A stretch of 64,000 bases of DNA from an uncultured Bacteroides sp. (GTDB lineage: Bacteria; Bacteroidota; Bacteroidia; Bacteroidales; Bacteroidaceae): positions 62,001 through 126,000 of the forward strand of contig NZ_CAUFUE010000002.1 in NCBI RefSeq assembly GCF_959029255.1, given 5' to 3'. Within the stretch, counting starts at the first letter, position 1. Each line of letters begins with the position of its first letter. Shown piece by piece: positions 51,133 to 61,174 of the stretch. The position numbers and the translations under genes were made by a program. The notes beneath the pieces were generated by a model. The model was not told where the DNA came from, made no database searches, and worked only from the letters and a program-made list of their open reading frames with translations.

Positions 51133-53586
51133 TTATTTCAACTTCAGTTTGCGCGTAGCTTCTAAGTTTCCGGAAGTTGCCTTCAACGCAAGTACCGGAG
51201 AATCGGCTGTTGCCACAAGAAACGACGCTACACCGGCTTCAGCTTTTATTTTAGCCGGGCCGCGCAGTTCGCCACCTTGCAAAACGTCGAGTGTTACCTC
51301 ACGCATGTTTTCACCAAAGCAACCGACACTTTGACTATCTTTCAGGTTTACATGGACAATAAGCAAATCATGCCGTGAAGCAGGTACGCCACTTTCAAAA
51401 TAAGTGATATCCATTGCGGCAACCTCACCCGGTGTGTGCACCACATACTCGGCTACTGCTTTGCCCCCCTTATATCCTATAGCTTTCAGTTCACCTCGCT
51501 CCCAATTCACATTAAAGAAAGTAAAGGGCGGGAAATTAATATTCGTGGCATTGCCACCGTCAGGAAGTGATACATAGTTTTCTGTAGAGGGTTTGCTATC
51601 AGGATGCCGACGGGCCACTACACGACCATTGAGCAAAAGCTCCACTTCATCCACATTGCCATATACTTGCAGTGTGTCTGAAGCGCCTTCCATCCAATGA
51701 CTGTTGATAAACACTTCGTATCGCATAGGTCCGGCGGGAGTAAAGCTGCCAGCCGGTACTTGCGTGCGAAAATAATGCAAGCCGAACTTGGGCAGGCGGA
51801 ACAAATCGGCCAAACCACTGTAGCAGATGTTGTCGCAGCATCCCCGGTTGTAGTCATGCATGCTCCACACCGCACCACCAATGGTCCACGGATAATAGGC
51901 ACGATAGCGGTTATGACTCCACTGTGCATTCCATGCATTCTGCCTTAAAGCGCGGTCACCGTCACCGCGAGTCACACGAGAAGTACTGTAATGGCCGCCA
52001 AATTCATAATCGTAGTATTCACGGATAAATCCCGGCTTCTTGGTTTTATTGGGACGGTTGTATCCGCTTTCCCAATCATTATAACATACATCGAAGCCGT
52101 CATATCCGTATGTATCGCCCGACGTATAGCATTGGTCACCGGGAAATTCCTCATGAGCTGTCCGTACAGCCTGATCCTTCCATTCCTTAGGTGGCCATGA
52201 CTCGTTCAGTGTGGTTTCCCACATAATGATTGAAGGATGGTTACGGTCGCGACGTATCAAGTCGCGGATGTCCTTATATGTGTGGTCAATAAATCCCTGC
52301 GCCTTGTTGAAGAATTGCCATCCCGGAATCGGCTCAATGGCCAGCAACCCTAATTCATCGCAAGCATCAAGCACAGACGGGTCTTGTGGATAATGGCCTA
52401 AACGTACCGTATTAAAACCATTATTACGTATCTGATACATGTCACGGTACTGCGCCTGGTCCGAAATGGCATTACCTACATAAGGATACTCCTGATGGCG
52501 GTTACTTCCTTCCAGTTTCAGGGGTTTGCCATTGATAAGAAATCCCTTTTCACGGGTCATTTCAATGCGCCGTATTCCGATGCGTGTATCTTTGCTGTCT
52601 GTTACCTTCTTTCCATCGAGCACCTCCGTACGCAGCACATAGAGTGAAGGTGAGTCCGGATACCAGAGTTTAGGAGAATTCACCGAGAGCAGTTGGTTGC
52701 TATACGCAGTTGTCCCGGGCTCCACCGCCAGAGGAGTTTCTACAGAAGCCGCCTTCTTGCCACATCCCTTATCCTTACTCCACTCAAAAAGCGTATGGCG
52801 TACGGTGAGATGCTTTTCAGAGTTCGTTTTATTCGCCACCTGCGTCTTTATATTTGCTTTAGCTTCCTGTTCCGACACTTGCGGGTAAGTGACAAAGATA
52901 CCTCCACCTGCCACTTCATCGGCCATAATGGGATGAGTAATATGCACAGGTTGTTTAATAATGAAATGCACATCGCGGTATATTCCCCCGTAATAGCAGA
53001 AATCAAGTGCTTCCAAAGGTTTACCGGGAGGTATCAGCGGATTGTTGCGGTTATCCAGGCGTACCAAAATCTCATTAGCACGGTCGGCATGAAGCAGTCC
53101 GGTAACATCTACTACAAACGGGGTGTAACCACCGGAATGCTGCGTCAGGTGTTGCCCATTCACCCATACATCAGCCAGATGCATGGCTCCTTCAAATTCC
53201 AGCCAAAGTTGCTTGTCAATATCTTTTTTACTAACATTGAGTTGTTTGCGGTAATAGCATATCCCCTGCCACTGATGAAGCACAACAAGAGGTTCTATAA
53301 AAGGAGTATGAGGCAAACTGACATGCTTCCACTCACCTGCAGAGAGTTGGTTGAATTCCTGTTTCAATGTATCGGGATGCACAGCCAAAGCTTGGTTTTG
53401 CGCTTCCACATGCTGTATATTGAACTGTGAACTCCAGTCGGAACCTTGATTCTTGATTTCATCCTGTTTTTGCACCTCCTTCAGACGCTGAAATTCCCAA
53501 TCGGCATTTATCTTTATGTTTTGCGCCGCAAGCGATAAGGTAAGGAGTAAACCTGATGCAAGAACGGCAATCGTTTTTTTATTCAT
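51133..53586 (-). CDS. GH2 exo-glycosidase of the utilisation locus
   Basis: An 817-residue exported protein (signal peptide 1-21, ending SLAAQ). It has the GH2 order: jelly roll (about 30-215), Ig-like domain (about 220-340), TIM barrel (about 345-610), then DUF4982/Ig-like C-terminal domains. The acid/base Glu462 is in ETTLNESWPP and the likely nucleophile Glu523 in FIREYYDYEFGG. The active-site surroundings differ from LacZ, so the activity could be beta-galactosidase, beta-glucuronidase or related; beta-galactosidase is favoured by the neighbouring GH35. A terminator-like hairpin separates it from susD, so part of the upstream transcripts may stop before it. Confidence 0.87.
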   Translation of the reverse strand: MNKKTIAVLASGLLLTLSLAAQNIKINADWEFQRLKEVQKQDEIKNQGSDWSSQFNIQHVEAQNQALAVHPDTLKQEFNQLSAGEWKHVSLPHTPFIEPLVVLHQWQGICYYRKQLNVSKKDIDKQLWLEFEGAMHLADVWVNGQHLTQHSGGYTPFVVDVTGLLHADRANEILVRLDNRNNPLIPPGKPLEALDFCYYGGIYRDVHFIIKQPVHITHPIMADEVAGGGIFVTYPQVSEQEAKANIKTQVANKTNSEKHLTVRHTLFEWSKDKGCGKKAASVETPLAVEPGTTAYSNQLLSVNSPKLWYPDSPSLYVLRTEVLDGKKVTDSKDTRIGIRRIEMTREKGFLINGKPLKLEGSNRHQEYPYVGNAISDQAQYRDMYQIRNNGFNTVRLGHYPQDPSVLDACDELGLLAIEPIPGWQFFNKAQGFIDHTYKDIRDLIRRDRNHPSIIMWETTLNESWPPKEWKDQAVRTAHEEFPGDQCYTSGDTYGYDGFDVCYNDWESGYNRPNKTKKPGFIREYYDYEFGGHYSTSRVTRGDGDRALRQNAWNAQWSHNRYRAYYPWTIGGAVWSMHDYNRGCCDNICYSGLADLFRLPKFGLHYFRTQVPAGSFTPAGPMRYEVFINSHWMEGASDTLQVYGNVDEVELLLNGRVVARRHPDSKPSTENYVSLPDGGNATNINFPPFTFFNVNWERGELKAIGYKGGKAVAEYVVHTPGEVAAMDITYFESGVPASRHDLLIVHVNLKDSQSVGCFGENMREVTLDVLQGGELRGPAKIKAEAGVASFLVATADSPVLALKATSGNLEATRKLKLK

Positions 53587-53622
53587 GATTTATAAGGTTA
53601 GTCTCTTCAATAAGAAAAGAAA

Positions 53623-53664
53623 TCTCCTCGGGAAAATGTCCAGATGCGCAAATACCCGAGGAGA
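53623..53664 (-). terminator. Terminator after susD-like gene
   Basis: TCTCCTCGGG (53623-53632) and CCCGAGGAGA (53655-53664) make a perfect 10-bp stem; on the minus strand it is followed by TTTCTTTTCTTATT. It lies 16 bases past the SusD-like stop and 37 before the GH2 start, so it should lower expression of the two enzymes relative to the uptake proteins. Confidence 0.75.
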
Positions 53665-53680
53665 AAAGTATTGTGGAATA

Positions 53681-55693
53681 TTACTTCTCGGCTGCCATAT
53701 CGGCCTGCGTAGGCCAATAAGGATTCTGATAGAGAGGAGAACGCTCTACTGACGAATGGTCATCTGCCGTAAGAAGGAATTGACGGATAGGCAACGGTTC
53801 CAGGTAATGTGCCATGTGCCAGGTTAAGCCATCCTTGTAGGGATTGCCCGAAGTCAGATTCTTTTCGTGCGGACGAATGTATTCACTGCGTTCCGGACTT
53901 GAGATGGTAGCGTCGGCAGAACCGTCAAATTTCAAATCCTTGGTATCATACCATTCCTGCATCGGAGTATTCCAAAAGTGAATGCCTTCTACATGCGCAG
54001 GCGTGGTCATCAATTGGTCGTAAGAGCGCCAGCGTGCCAAGTCCATGTGACGCATGGCTTCACCGATAAACTCACAACGACGTTCGCGTCGGATATTGTA
54101 GAGTACAGGGTCGGTCAGTTGCATACCGGCAGTATAGCTTCCCCAGTCGCCTTTCTCGTTAGCCATGACGGTGGCATCAATGGTTACTTGCGGGTCAATG
54201 GCACTTCCTTTGAAACCGGCAGCTTTGCGTATGGTTTTCCAGTATTCCAGGATATGGCCGGAATACAGGTCGCCCGTGAGTTCATATTGCGCTTCCATAT
54301 AGTTGAGCAAAGCTTCGGTGGCGCGGAACACAATACAACCATTACAACTCAATCCATTTTCACACAACTTGCGGTCAAATGTGCCACCCTTACGCAAAGC
54401 ATATCCCGTAGGATAAGTTTTGGAAGACGTCAGAATATTCGGATAAGGCTCTATTTCAACCATGTGCGTTTCAGAGCCGTCCATATTCTTAAATGCATTC
54501 TTCTGTCCCGGTTCCTTCAAAAAGATGCGCAACCGGGGGTCGGCATTGGTACGTACATTGTCGATGGTCGTATCGTCATATTCAAAACCGTCGTGCGAAG
54601 CATAACCGGGCTTTCCGTCCGCCATAACGAAACTTTCTACAAAACCGCGCGTAACACCTATATCTCCGTTACTTTGCTGGATACTGACTTCCACATAGTG
54701 TGTAAGTTTAAGATCCAGGCCATATTGCCGCCACAACAAGATATCGGGATAAGAACTCATATCCACCGCGCCGAACATATAAAAATAAGGATTGACATCA
54801 CCTTCCGATTGGGGCACGATACCGGTGTTAACGGTAAGATTATTTTTATATTTCTCAGCCACTTCTTCGGCACACTTAGCCGCAATATCATAGAAGTACG
54901 TGATTTCATTGTCAATACTTCCCAAAGGATATTCGTAAGTGGCATTATACTCTTTCTGTTTGCCCGGCCAACCTTCACCGCCGGGAACAAATGCCGTACC
55001 TTTGAAGTTCTTCAGCCAAGAAGCCTCAAACAGCGCCACACGCGATTTGAACAACGTCACCACGTCAAGCGAAAGACGATTACGGTAGGCGAAGAGCCCG
55101 TCCGTCATATTCTCCAAGGCTTTATCAAGGTCTCCCAAAATAAAACGCGCCACTTCATTACGCGGACTGCGTTTGTTGGCTTCCACAAGGATGCCTTCAT
55201 CTACCGGTAGCGGTTTCTCTACGATAGGCAAATCACCGAAAGTGCGCAACATGCCGAAATAAGCGAATGCACGTAAAAAGTAAAGTTCACCGATATAATG
55301 GTTTATCTTGGTTTCATTTCCACTCATCAGCCCTTTCTCCCGGTTCGCCAAAACCACACTAAGCGTATAGTTGATATTACGTATATTCTCCCATGTCCAG
55401 GAATTACCGGTCATGTTTACTTTCCACAAGTCTTTAGAGAAACGCGTACCGGGAGTCGTATAAGCCTGGTTGTCCGTATCGCCGTCTTGGCCAAAAACAC
55501 CATAACTGCCGCTATGTCCGGGCAAAATTTCATAAAGTTTATTGACCGCCGCCTGTACCTGGTCTTCAGTCCGATAATATTCATCAGGGGTTACGCCTGA
55601 AATGGGTTCCCGATCCAAAAAATCTTCGCAAGATGCAAGGGATGTGATGAGTGCGAACACACCACACAAATATATTAACTTATTCAGTTTCAT
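53681..55693 (-). CDS. SusD/RagB-family glycan-binding lipoprotein
   Basis: From ATG 55693 the product has 670 residues, with lipidation Cys22 in TSLASC and the family opening EDFLDREPISGVTPDEYYRT. TPR-like helices and the conserved end region (RRERRCEFIGEAMRHMDLAR, then HYLEPLPIRQFLL) are present. It sits on the cell surface and binds the glycan that the SusC partner imports. The longer frame to 55732 overlaps the susC end and lacks a lipoprotein leader. The length is above the SusD average (about 550). Confidence 0.93.
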   Translation of the reverse strand: MKLNKLIYLCGVFALITSLASCEDFLDREPISGVTPDEYYRTEDQVQAAVNKLYEILPGHSGSYGVFGQDGDTDNQAYTTPGTRFSKDLWKVNMTGNSWTWENIRNINYTLSVVLANREKGLMSGNETKINHYIGELYFLRAFAYFGMLRTFGDLPIVEKPLPVDEGILVEANKRSPRNEVARFILGDLDKALENMTDGLFAYRNRLSLDVVTLFKSRVALFEASWLKNFKGTAFVPGGEGWPGKQKEYNATYEYPLGSIDNEITYFYDIAAKCAEEVAEKYKNNLTVNTGIVPQSEGDVNPYFYMFGAVDMSSYPDILLWRQYGLDLKLTHYVEVSIQQSNGDIGVTRGFVESFVMADGKPGYASHDGFEYDDTTIDNVRTNADPRLRIFLKEPGQKNAFKNMDGSETHMVEIEPYPNILTSSKTYPTGYALRKGGTFDRKLCENGLSCNGCIVFRATEALLNYMEAQYELTGDLYSGHILEYWKTIRKAAGFKGSAIDPQVTIDATVMANEKGDWGSYTAGMQLTDPVLYNIRRERRCEFIGEAMRHMDLARWRSYDQLMTTPAHVEGIHFWNTPMQEWYDTKDLKFDGSADATISSPERSEYIRPHEKNLTSGNPYKDGLTWHMAHYLEPLPIRQFLLTADDHSSVERSPLYQNPYWPTQADMAAEK

Positions 55694-55707
55694 AGTAATT
55701 ATCATTA

Positions 55708-58700
55708 TTAAAGTGTAATACTTATACCGCATGAAAAGGTAGTGGACAAAGGATAACCTATACCGCCGTAATCCTCACCAGTGAGTGTTTCAGGATCAAA
55801 CTGGCTGGCTACACCCGATACAGTCCAAAGATTTTCGCCAGAGAAGAATATGCGCAGATTCTGTATACCCCACTTCTGCGTACATGCGGCAGGCAATGTG
55901 TACCCTAAAGTCAGATTCTTCAGGCGCATGTAAGCGGCATTCTGCAAATAGCGAGTTTGGCACTGGCGGTTTTTGTCATTGTAGAGCGGACGAGGCAGAA
56001 ATGCATTGACATTAGCTTCACGATAACCATTCTGAACAGACCATGTATTTTCATCGCGGAAATAATCATCCACAGCAACAATACCCGCCGAACTCCATTC
56101 CGAATAACTGGATCCGAACATATAAGCACCTCCCTGCCACATATCACGCTTCATGACACCTTGAAAGAATGCACGGAAATCGAAGCCTTTCCAACTTGCA
56201 TTCAGGTCGAGACCAAAAAGGAAACGCGGTGTACTGTTACCTATGACAGACAAGTCGCCTGAATCACCCAGTGTTTCGGTACCTGTAGAAATCTTACCGT
56301 CATTATTGATATCGGCATACATTATGTCTCCCGCACGCCAATCCGACCCGAGTGAACTTTGTCCTCCGTTTGGCAAAGCGTCCAGATGGTCTTGCATTTC
56401 TTGATCGGTACGGGCAAGCCCTTTGGTGGTATACCCCCATATTTCACCCGTATAGTGACCTGCCATATAACTCCATACACTGTTAGTAGGGTTATTGGGA
56501 TAGCGGGTAATCTTGGTACGAGCATCCGAAAGGTTAAAATTCACCGAATAATTCAGTCCGTTCTTCAGCCGGTCTCTCCACCCGACGTTCAATTCCCAAC
56601 CTTGCGTACGCAGGTCAGTATTATTGCTTACGGGCACTTTCGTACCCAGGATATTGGGAAGTTCCGGAGCCAGCCCCACCATATCCTTAGTGTCGCGGAT
56701 ATAATATTCAAACGACCCGGTCAAACGGTTATTCAGTAATCCCCAATCTAAACCTACATTATAATTGCGGATGGTCTCCCACCCCAAGTCGGTAGATACC
56801 AAATCGGGGGCAACGGCTGTATTGGGACGACTGCCTCCCATGGGCCAGTAACCATTCGAAGCACCCAAGGATAAAATTTGATAGGTCTGATACCAGTTGG
56901 TCGTATTCTGATTGCCCAACGTACCAAACGAACCACGCAGTTTCAAAGAGTTGACTATATCGGTCAACGGTTCAAAGAACTTCTCCCGGGCAATGTTCCA
57001 ACCTACCGAAAGAGAAGGAAATACACGCCAACGGTTGTCGCTGCGAAAACGTGAAGTACCGTCGGCACGCACATTCGCCTCAAAAAGATAGCGTCCATCA
57101 AAATCATAATTGACACGGCCGAAGAAGCCCGCCGTAGCCCAGTCATTCTGATTGCCATATATGGCAGAGTCGGTCTTTTTATTATCATAGTCGTATCCTA
57201 AAGTAAGATCGAGGAATGGTTTATCGGGGAACATCACGCCATCACGCTGCACACTGAAGTTCTTCACATCCAACTCTTCAGCCTGAAAACCGGCAAGTAC
57301 ATGCACGTTGTGTTTTTCGTTGAACGTATGCGTATATTCCGAATAGGCGTTGAAAGTCCAGTAATTCTCTTTAGAGTTTTGCTCATACACGTGCGAATTT
57401 TTATTAAAAATCACCGGAGTACCATCCTTATCATGATTGTAAAGTTGTAGAGTTTCCCAGTGACGGTTATAGTTGTTGATGCGATAATTGAAGTCGATAT
57501 GCGTCACCCAGTTCTTTACAGGTTCTATCTTGAAGCCTATCTGGTGGAATGTATTGTCATTCTGCGTACGATCGGTTCCACCTTCGGCCAGCCCCAATGC
57601 GGGCGACGGCGAACTGTAATAGTAACCATTAGGGTCGTAGAGGGGCAAAGTAGGCCAGCCTTGCGTGGTCATCACTTCATATATATTGCCCGAGAGAGTA
57701 GTCGGACGGTGGTAATCCTTGCGAGTGAAACGCATGGAATAGCTAAAGCGCAACCAGTCGGTGATTTCCGAGTTGATTTTCACCATTCCGAGGTAACGGT
57801 CCATGCCGTCATCGCCCAACTTCACCATACCGCCCTGATTAAGGTAATTGAACGAAGCATAGTAATTGAACTTTTTGTTTCCACCGTTCACGCTGAAACT
57901 ATGCTCCTGTGCAAATGTGTGGTCGTTGAAGATAGCGTCTATCCAGTCCACGTCATCCACGCCGTTCCGATAGCCATCGTCCCATGTACCGTTGCTACGG
58001 GGCGTGATGTTATTCAGGATGGTACCGTCTGCCGTAATACGTTGCCCCCTCTTGTAAGGGCGGGCGTTGTGGTAGGCCACGATGTTCTCCATGTGTTTTT
58101 CTTTAAAGAATACCGACCAACCCGCATTAGCAAAATGATCGTTCATCCAACTGGCAAAATCCACAGAATTCATCATGTGATTCATATTGATAGGCGTACC
58201 GAAACGAAAACTATTGTTGTAGTTAATGGATACCTTCCCTTCACTTCCCCCATTCTTGGTGGTAACCAAAATAACACCAAACGGAGCGCGTGAACCGTAA
58301 ATAGAGGAAGCGGCGGCATCTTTCAGCACGGAAATGTTGGCCACATCCTGCGGGTTCACCATATTGAGGTCGCCCTCCACGCCATCAATAAGCACCAACG
58401 GGCTGCCGCTCGAACCTTCACCTATGGTGCCTGTTCCACGCACATTGATGTTGGGAGATTCTTCAAGGCTACCGCTTGTCTGCGAAATCTGCAAACCCGG
58501 CACTATCCCCTGCAAAGCTTGCGAAAGATTGGCGACAGGACGTTCTTGCAGTTCCTCTGCCGTGACAACCGCTACCGAACCGGTCAGATTCACCTTTTTC
58601 TGTGTGCCGTATCCCACTACTACCACCTCATCCAGTAGTTTCGTGTCTTCCGCCAGCACTATCTTCACGTTCGACTTACCGGCAACCTCTATGTTTTGAG

Positions 58701-59199
58701 ATTTATATCCGATGTAACTTATTTGCAACTTCGCATTACCATCGGGTACCTCCAAAGAAAAATTACCATCTATATCCGTAATGGTACCATTAGAAGTCCC
58801 CATTACAAAAACCGATGCCCCGATGATGAATTCACCTGTAGCATCAACTACCGTCCCGGTCACTTTCCTGTTTTTAGGCTGTGATTGCTTCTTTATTTCC
58901 AACAGGTATATCTTACCATTTTTTATCTCAAAGGTAACGTTAGTACCCTCTAACAGTTTGTTCAAAGCCTCGGACAGCTCCACTTCCTTCAGTTGAATGG
59001 AAACGATACGATTAACATCTACTATCTGGTCGCTAAAAACCAATCCCATTTTAGTTTGAGATTTAATAGCAGACAGCACTTTTTCGACTTTAGCATCCTT
59101 AAATTCCAAAGAAACTTTTTGCGACCATGCCGAAGTGGCAATTCCTAAAAGCAGGACAACCACCAGGAGCATCTTCCTCACTTTGGTTTTCGATTTCAT
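55708..59199 (-). CDS. SusC/RagA-type TonB-dependent glycan transporter with STN domain
   Basis: An 1163-residue outer-membrane protein: signal peptide (1-26), STN domain (about 28-105, KVSLEFKDAKVEKVLSAIKS), carboxypeptidase-regulatory-like domain (about 113-198), plug with the SusC signature DEVVVVGYGTQKKVNLTGSV and NINVRGTGTIGEGS, and a barrel ending STTFSCGISITL. The STN domain means it is a regulated transporter that reports to the FecR protein encoded upstream. The SusD partner follows 14 bases after its stop. Together they import oligosaccharides using TonB. Confidence 0.94.
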   Translation of the reverse strand: MKSKTKVRKMLLVVVLLLGIATSAWSQKVSLEFKDAKVEKVLSAIKSQTKMGLVFSDQIVDVNRIVSIQLKEVELSEALNKLLEGTNVTFEIKNGKIYLLEIKKQSQPKNRKVTGTVVDATGEFIIGASVFVMGTSNGTITDIDGNFSLEVPDGNAKLQISYIGYKSQNIEVAGKSNVKIVLAEDTKLLDEVVVVGYGTQKKVNLTGSVAVVTAEELQERPVANLSQALQGIVPGLQISQTSGSLEESPNINVRGTGTIGEGSSGSPLVLIDGVEGDLNMVNPQDVANISVLKDAAASSIYGSRAPFGVILVTTKNGGSEGKVSINYNNSFRFGTPINMNHMMNSVDFASWMNDHFANAGWSVFFKEKHMENIVAYHNARPYKRGQRITADGTILNNITPRSNGTWDDGYRNGVDDVDWIDAIFNDHTFAQEHSFSVNGGNKKFNYYASFNYLNQGGMVKLGDDGMDRYLGMVKINSEITDWLRFSYSMRFTRKDYHRPTTLSGNIYEVMTTQGWPTLPLYDPNGYYYSSPSPALGLAEGGTDRTQNDNTFHQIGFKIEPVKNWVTHIDFNYRINNYNRHWETLQLYNHDKDGTPVIFNKNSHVYEQNSKENYWTFNAYSEYTHTFNEKHNVHVLAGFQAEELDVKNFSVQRDGVMFPDKPFLDLTLGYDYDNKKTDSAIYGNQNDWATAGFFGRVNYDFDGRYLFEANVRADGTSRFRSDNRWRVFPSLSVGWNIAREKFFEPLTDIVNSLKLRGSFGTLGNQNTTNWYQTYQILSLGASNGYWPMGGSRPNTAVAPDLVSTDLGWETIRNYNVGLDWGLLNNRLTGSFEYYIRDTKDMVGLAPELPNILGTKVPVSNNTDLRTQGWELNVGWRDRLKNGLNYSVNFNLSDARTKITRYPNNPTNSVWSYMAGHYTGEIWGYTTKGLARTDQEMQDHLDALPNGGQSSLGSDWRAGDIMYADINNDGKISTGTETLGDSGDLSVIGNSTPRFLFGLDLNASWKGFDFRAFFQGVMKRDMWQGGAYMFGSSYSEWSSAGIVAVDDYFRDENTWSVQNGYREANVNAFLPRPLYNDKNRQCQTRYLQNAAYMRLKNLTLGYTLPAACTQKWGIQNLRIFFSGENLWTVSGVASQFDPETLTGEDYGGIGYPLSTTFSCGISITL

Positions 59200-59248
59200 C
59201 TTACACAGTATTAAATTAAATTAGCGAATTAAGTTTATTTTTAGAAGG

Positions 59249-59285
59249 CCTTTCTATACAGGCTAACACGCCATCTATAGAAAGG
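59249..59285. promoter_or_regulatory. Stem-loop in the fecR-susC gap
   Basis: CCTTTCTATA (59249-59258) and TATAGAAAGG (59276-59285) are a perfect 10-bp inverted repeat with a 17-base loop, lying 50 bases before the SusC-like ATG and 35 bases after the FecR stop. It could be an operator, the -35 region of a sigma-dependent promoter, or a leader hairpin. No T run follows, so a terminator is less likely. Confidence 0.45.
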
Positions 59286-59319
59286 TATGAGTCCTAATTT
59301 AATTTTTTTCGTAAAATTC

Positions 59320-60315
59320 TTATTTGCTATGTCCAATTTCAAATACGCCTGTTTCTTTCTCGCTGAAAGTGATATAAGATACCGCCGCTAAATCATTCAG
59401 CACATCCTGTACGTTGACTTTACTAGTGGACAAAGTGAACCTGTTTTCCAGCAATGCGGAGTCGGGCACGATGAAATGTATATCATACTGGCGCTCCAGT
59501 ACTTTGATAATATCTTTCAAAGGAGTCAGATAGAAATTCAGACTTTTAGAACGCCAGGAAGAAATTTCTTCTCCATACTCGGGAATAGAGATTTGGCAGG
59601 AACCCGATTTACAGTTATATTCCGCACTCTCACCCGGATGCAGTTGATACTCTTTACCTCTGACATCCTGCAACACAACACCTCCCTCGTCCAAAGTAAC
59701 CCAGACGTAGGAATCCGATTTATAGGCTTTCACATTAAATTTAGTACCCGTAACCTTAACATCCAGTTCTTTTAAAGATACAATAAACGGACGATTCTTT
59801 TCTTTGGCTACTTCAAAATAACCCTCTCCCTGCAATTCTACTGTCCGCCGAAACATTCCGAATTTCTTTGGATATCTCAAACGGGTATCCGAGTTCAGTT
59901 GTACAATAGTTCCATCTTGCAGCACCACCCGCATCTGCTCACCACACGGGACTAACAATTCGGTGTATTCCACATCAGAAAACAACCCTACCTTGTCAGC
60001 AAGAAACATGACCGATACACTGAGGAATATAAACGGGATGAGCGCCGCCGCCATCAACCAACGGCGATGAGGTCTCAGCCTACGTTTAAAAGGTATCTGT
60101 TCCAAGAAACGGCGTTGCATCTTCTCTTCGGGTATAGCATGAGAAACCCATTTTCCAACTTCTTCACCGGTCATGACCGATACTTCTTTGTCCAAACGCC
60201 GCGACAAATATTCACTTCCCTCGTCGGTGGCAAACCACCTCGATACAATACGGGCATCTTCGGCCGATGCTTCATTGTTCAGAACCTTGTCGATTATCGC
60301 TTCATCTATCTTCAT
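59320..60315 (-). CDS. FecR-family anti-sigma factor
   Basis: A 331-residue inner-membrane protein: N-terminal anti-sigma part (1-80), one membrane helix (about 87-110: WLMAAALIPFIFLSVSVMFL), FecR domain (about 125-220, GEQMRVVLQDGTIVQLNSDT ... VTGTKFNVKAY) and DUF4974 (about 255-325, LKDIIKVLERQYDIHFIVPD). It should hold the upstream sigma factor inactive until the SusC STN domain signals ligand. All expected domains are intact, in contrast with the short form at 6113-6652. Confidence 0.93.
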   Translation of the reverse strand: MKIDEAIIDKVLNNEASAEDARIVSRWFATDEGSEYLSRRLDKEVSVMTGEEVGKWVSHAIPEEKMQRRFLEQIPFKRRLRPHRRWLMAAALIPFIFLSVSVMFLADKVGLFSDVEYTELLVPCGEQMRVVLQDGTIVQLNSDTRLRYPKKFGMFRRTVELQGEGYFEVAKEKNRPFIVSLKELDVKVTGTKFNVKAYKSDSYVWVTLDEGGVVLQDVRGKEYQLHPGESAEYNCKSGSCQISIPEYGEEISSWRSKSLNFYLTPLKDIIKVLERQYDIHFIVPDSALLENRFTLSTSKVNVQDVLNDLAAVSYITFSEKETGVFEIGHSK

Positions 60316-60370
60316 CTTTTCTATTTTTGCTAATTATAGAACACTTCACGAGCTAATAGGTATGAGTCCA

Positions 60371-60961
60371 TTATCTGCCGATGCAATGAAACAGCACAGC
60401 ACACAACCATATAATCAGGGGACCTATCATTTCACGCAACATCTTTATCGCTTGCGTATAGTGGGACTTAACCGTAGGAATACTGATTTGCATCTTATCG
60501 GCAATTTCCTGGTTCGTCAACCCATATTCTATTTTCAATTGGCAAATTCGTCTCTTCTGCGGCGGAAGTTGCCTGATGGCAGTACGCAAATGTTCTTTAA
60601 AATCTTTATCTTCCAATTGTTTCATCAGACTTTCGTCCATGTCACCACTTTGCTGTGCCATCTCATAATGCTTCTCATACACAATCTGCCGATGCCTCAA
60701 CTCATTCAACAAATAATTCTTCAGTATAGTGAACAGGAGGCTCCGTATGCCCGAGTGAAAATCAAAATGCCCACGTTCCGCCCACAACTTCATGAAAGTG
60801 TACTGCACTGCATCTTCAGCCTCCGCTTCCACCTTGAGATATCTGTATGCCAAAGCGTAGAGTAGCCTGTTGTACTGCCGGAAGACAAGAGTAAAAGTCT
60901 CCTTGTCACCCAAACGCAAATTGGAGTACAGCCGCTCGTCGAGGTCTATATATTGACTCAT
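60371..60961 (-). CDS. ECF sigma factor of the utilisation locus
   Basis: A 196-residue sigma factor with region 2 (about 25-95: FRQYNRLLYALAYRYLKVEA then EDAVQYTFMKLWAERG) and region 4 (about 120-175: LTNQEIADKMQISIPTVKSH). First gene of the locus; fecR starts 55 bases on. ECF/FecR control of a SusCD locus is, in known Bacteroides, most often found with host-derived glycans, which fits the two galactose-removing enzymes; this is inference. The C-terminal 20 residues (MIGPLIIWLCAVLFHCIG) are hydrophobic, unusual for a sigma factor. Confidence 0.92.
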   Translation of the reverse strand: MSQYIDLDERLYSNLRLGDKETFTLVFRQYNRLLYALAYRYLKVEAEAEDAVQYTFMKLWAERGHFDFHSGIRSLLFTILKNYLLNELRHRQIVYEKHYEMAQQSGDMDESLMKQLEDKDFKEHLRTAIRQLPPQKRRICQLKIEYGLTNQEIADKMQISIPTVKSHYTQAIKMLREMIGPLIIWLCAVLFHCIGR

Positions 60962-61134
60962 AATAAAAATACTTTTATCATAAACCTATTCTCTTTTTAT
61001 TTTGTTATGCTCTACAATATTATTCACCGTAAATCCTTATCTTTGTCTCGGTTAAAGATACATATATCAGAATGTGTAAAGTTAAGAACAATCTCCTTAA
61101 AGTACAAAAATACAGCAATTATAATAAAAGTTAC

Positions 61135-61142
61135 TATTTTTG
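61135..61142 (+). promoter_or_regulatory. -7 promoter box for the thioesterase gene
   Basis: TATTTTTG then C matches TAnnTTTG, 33 bases before the ATG at 61175. Another match, TATCTTTG at 61038-61045, lies further upstream. Confidence 0.6.
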
Positions 61143-61174
61143 CGCAAAGTAATAGAAAAGTTTAAGAGAAAACA

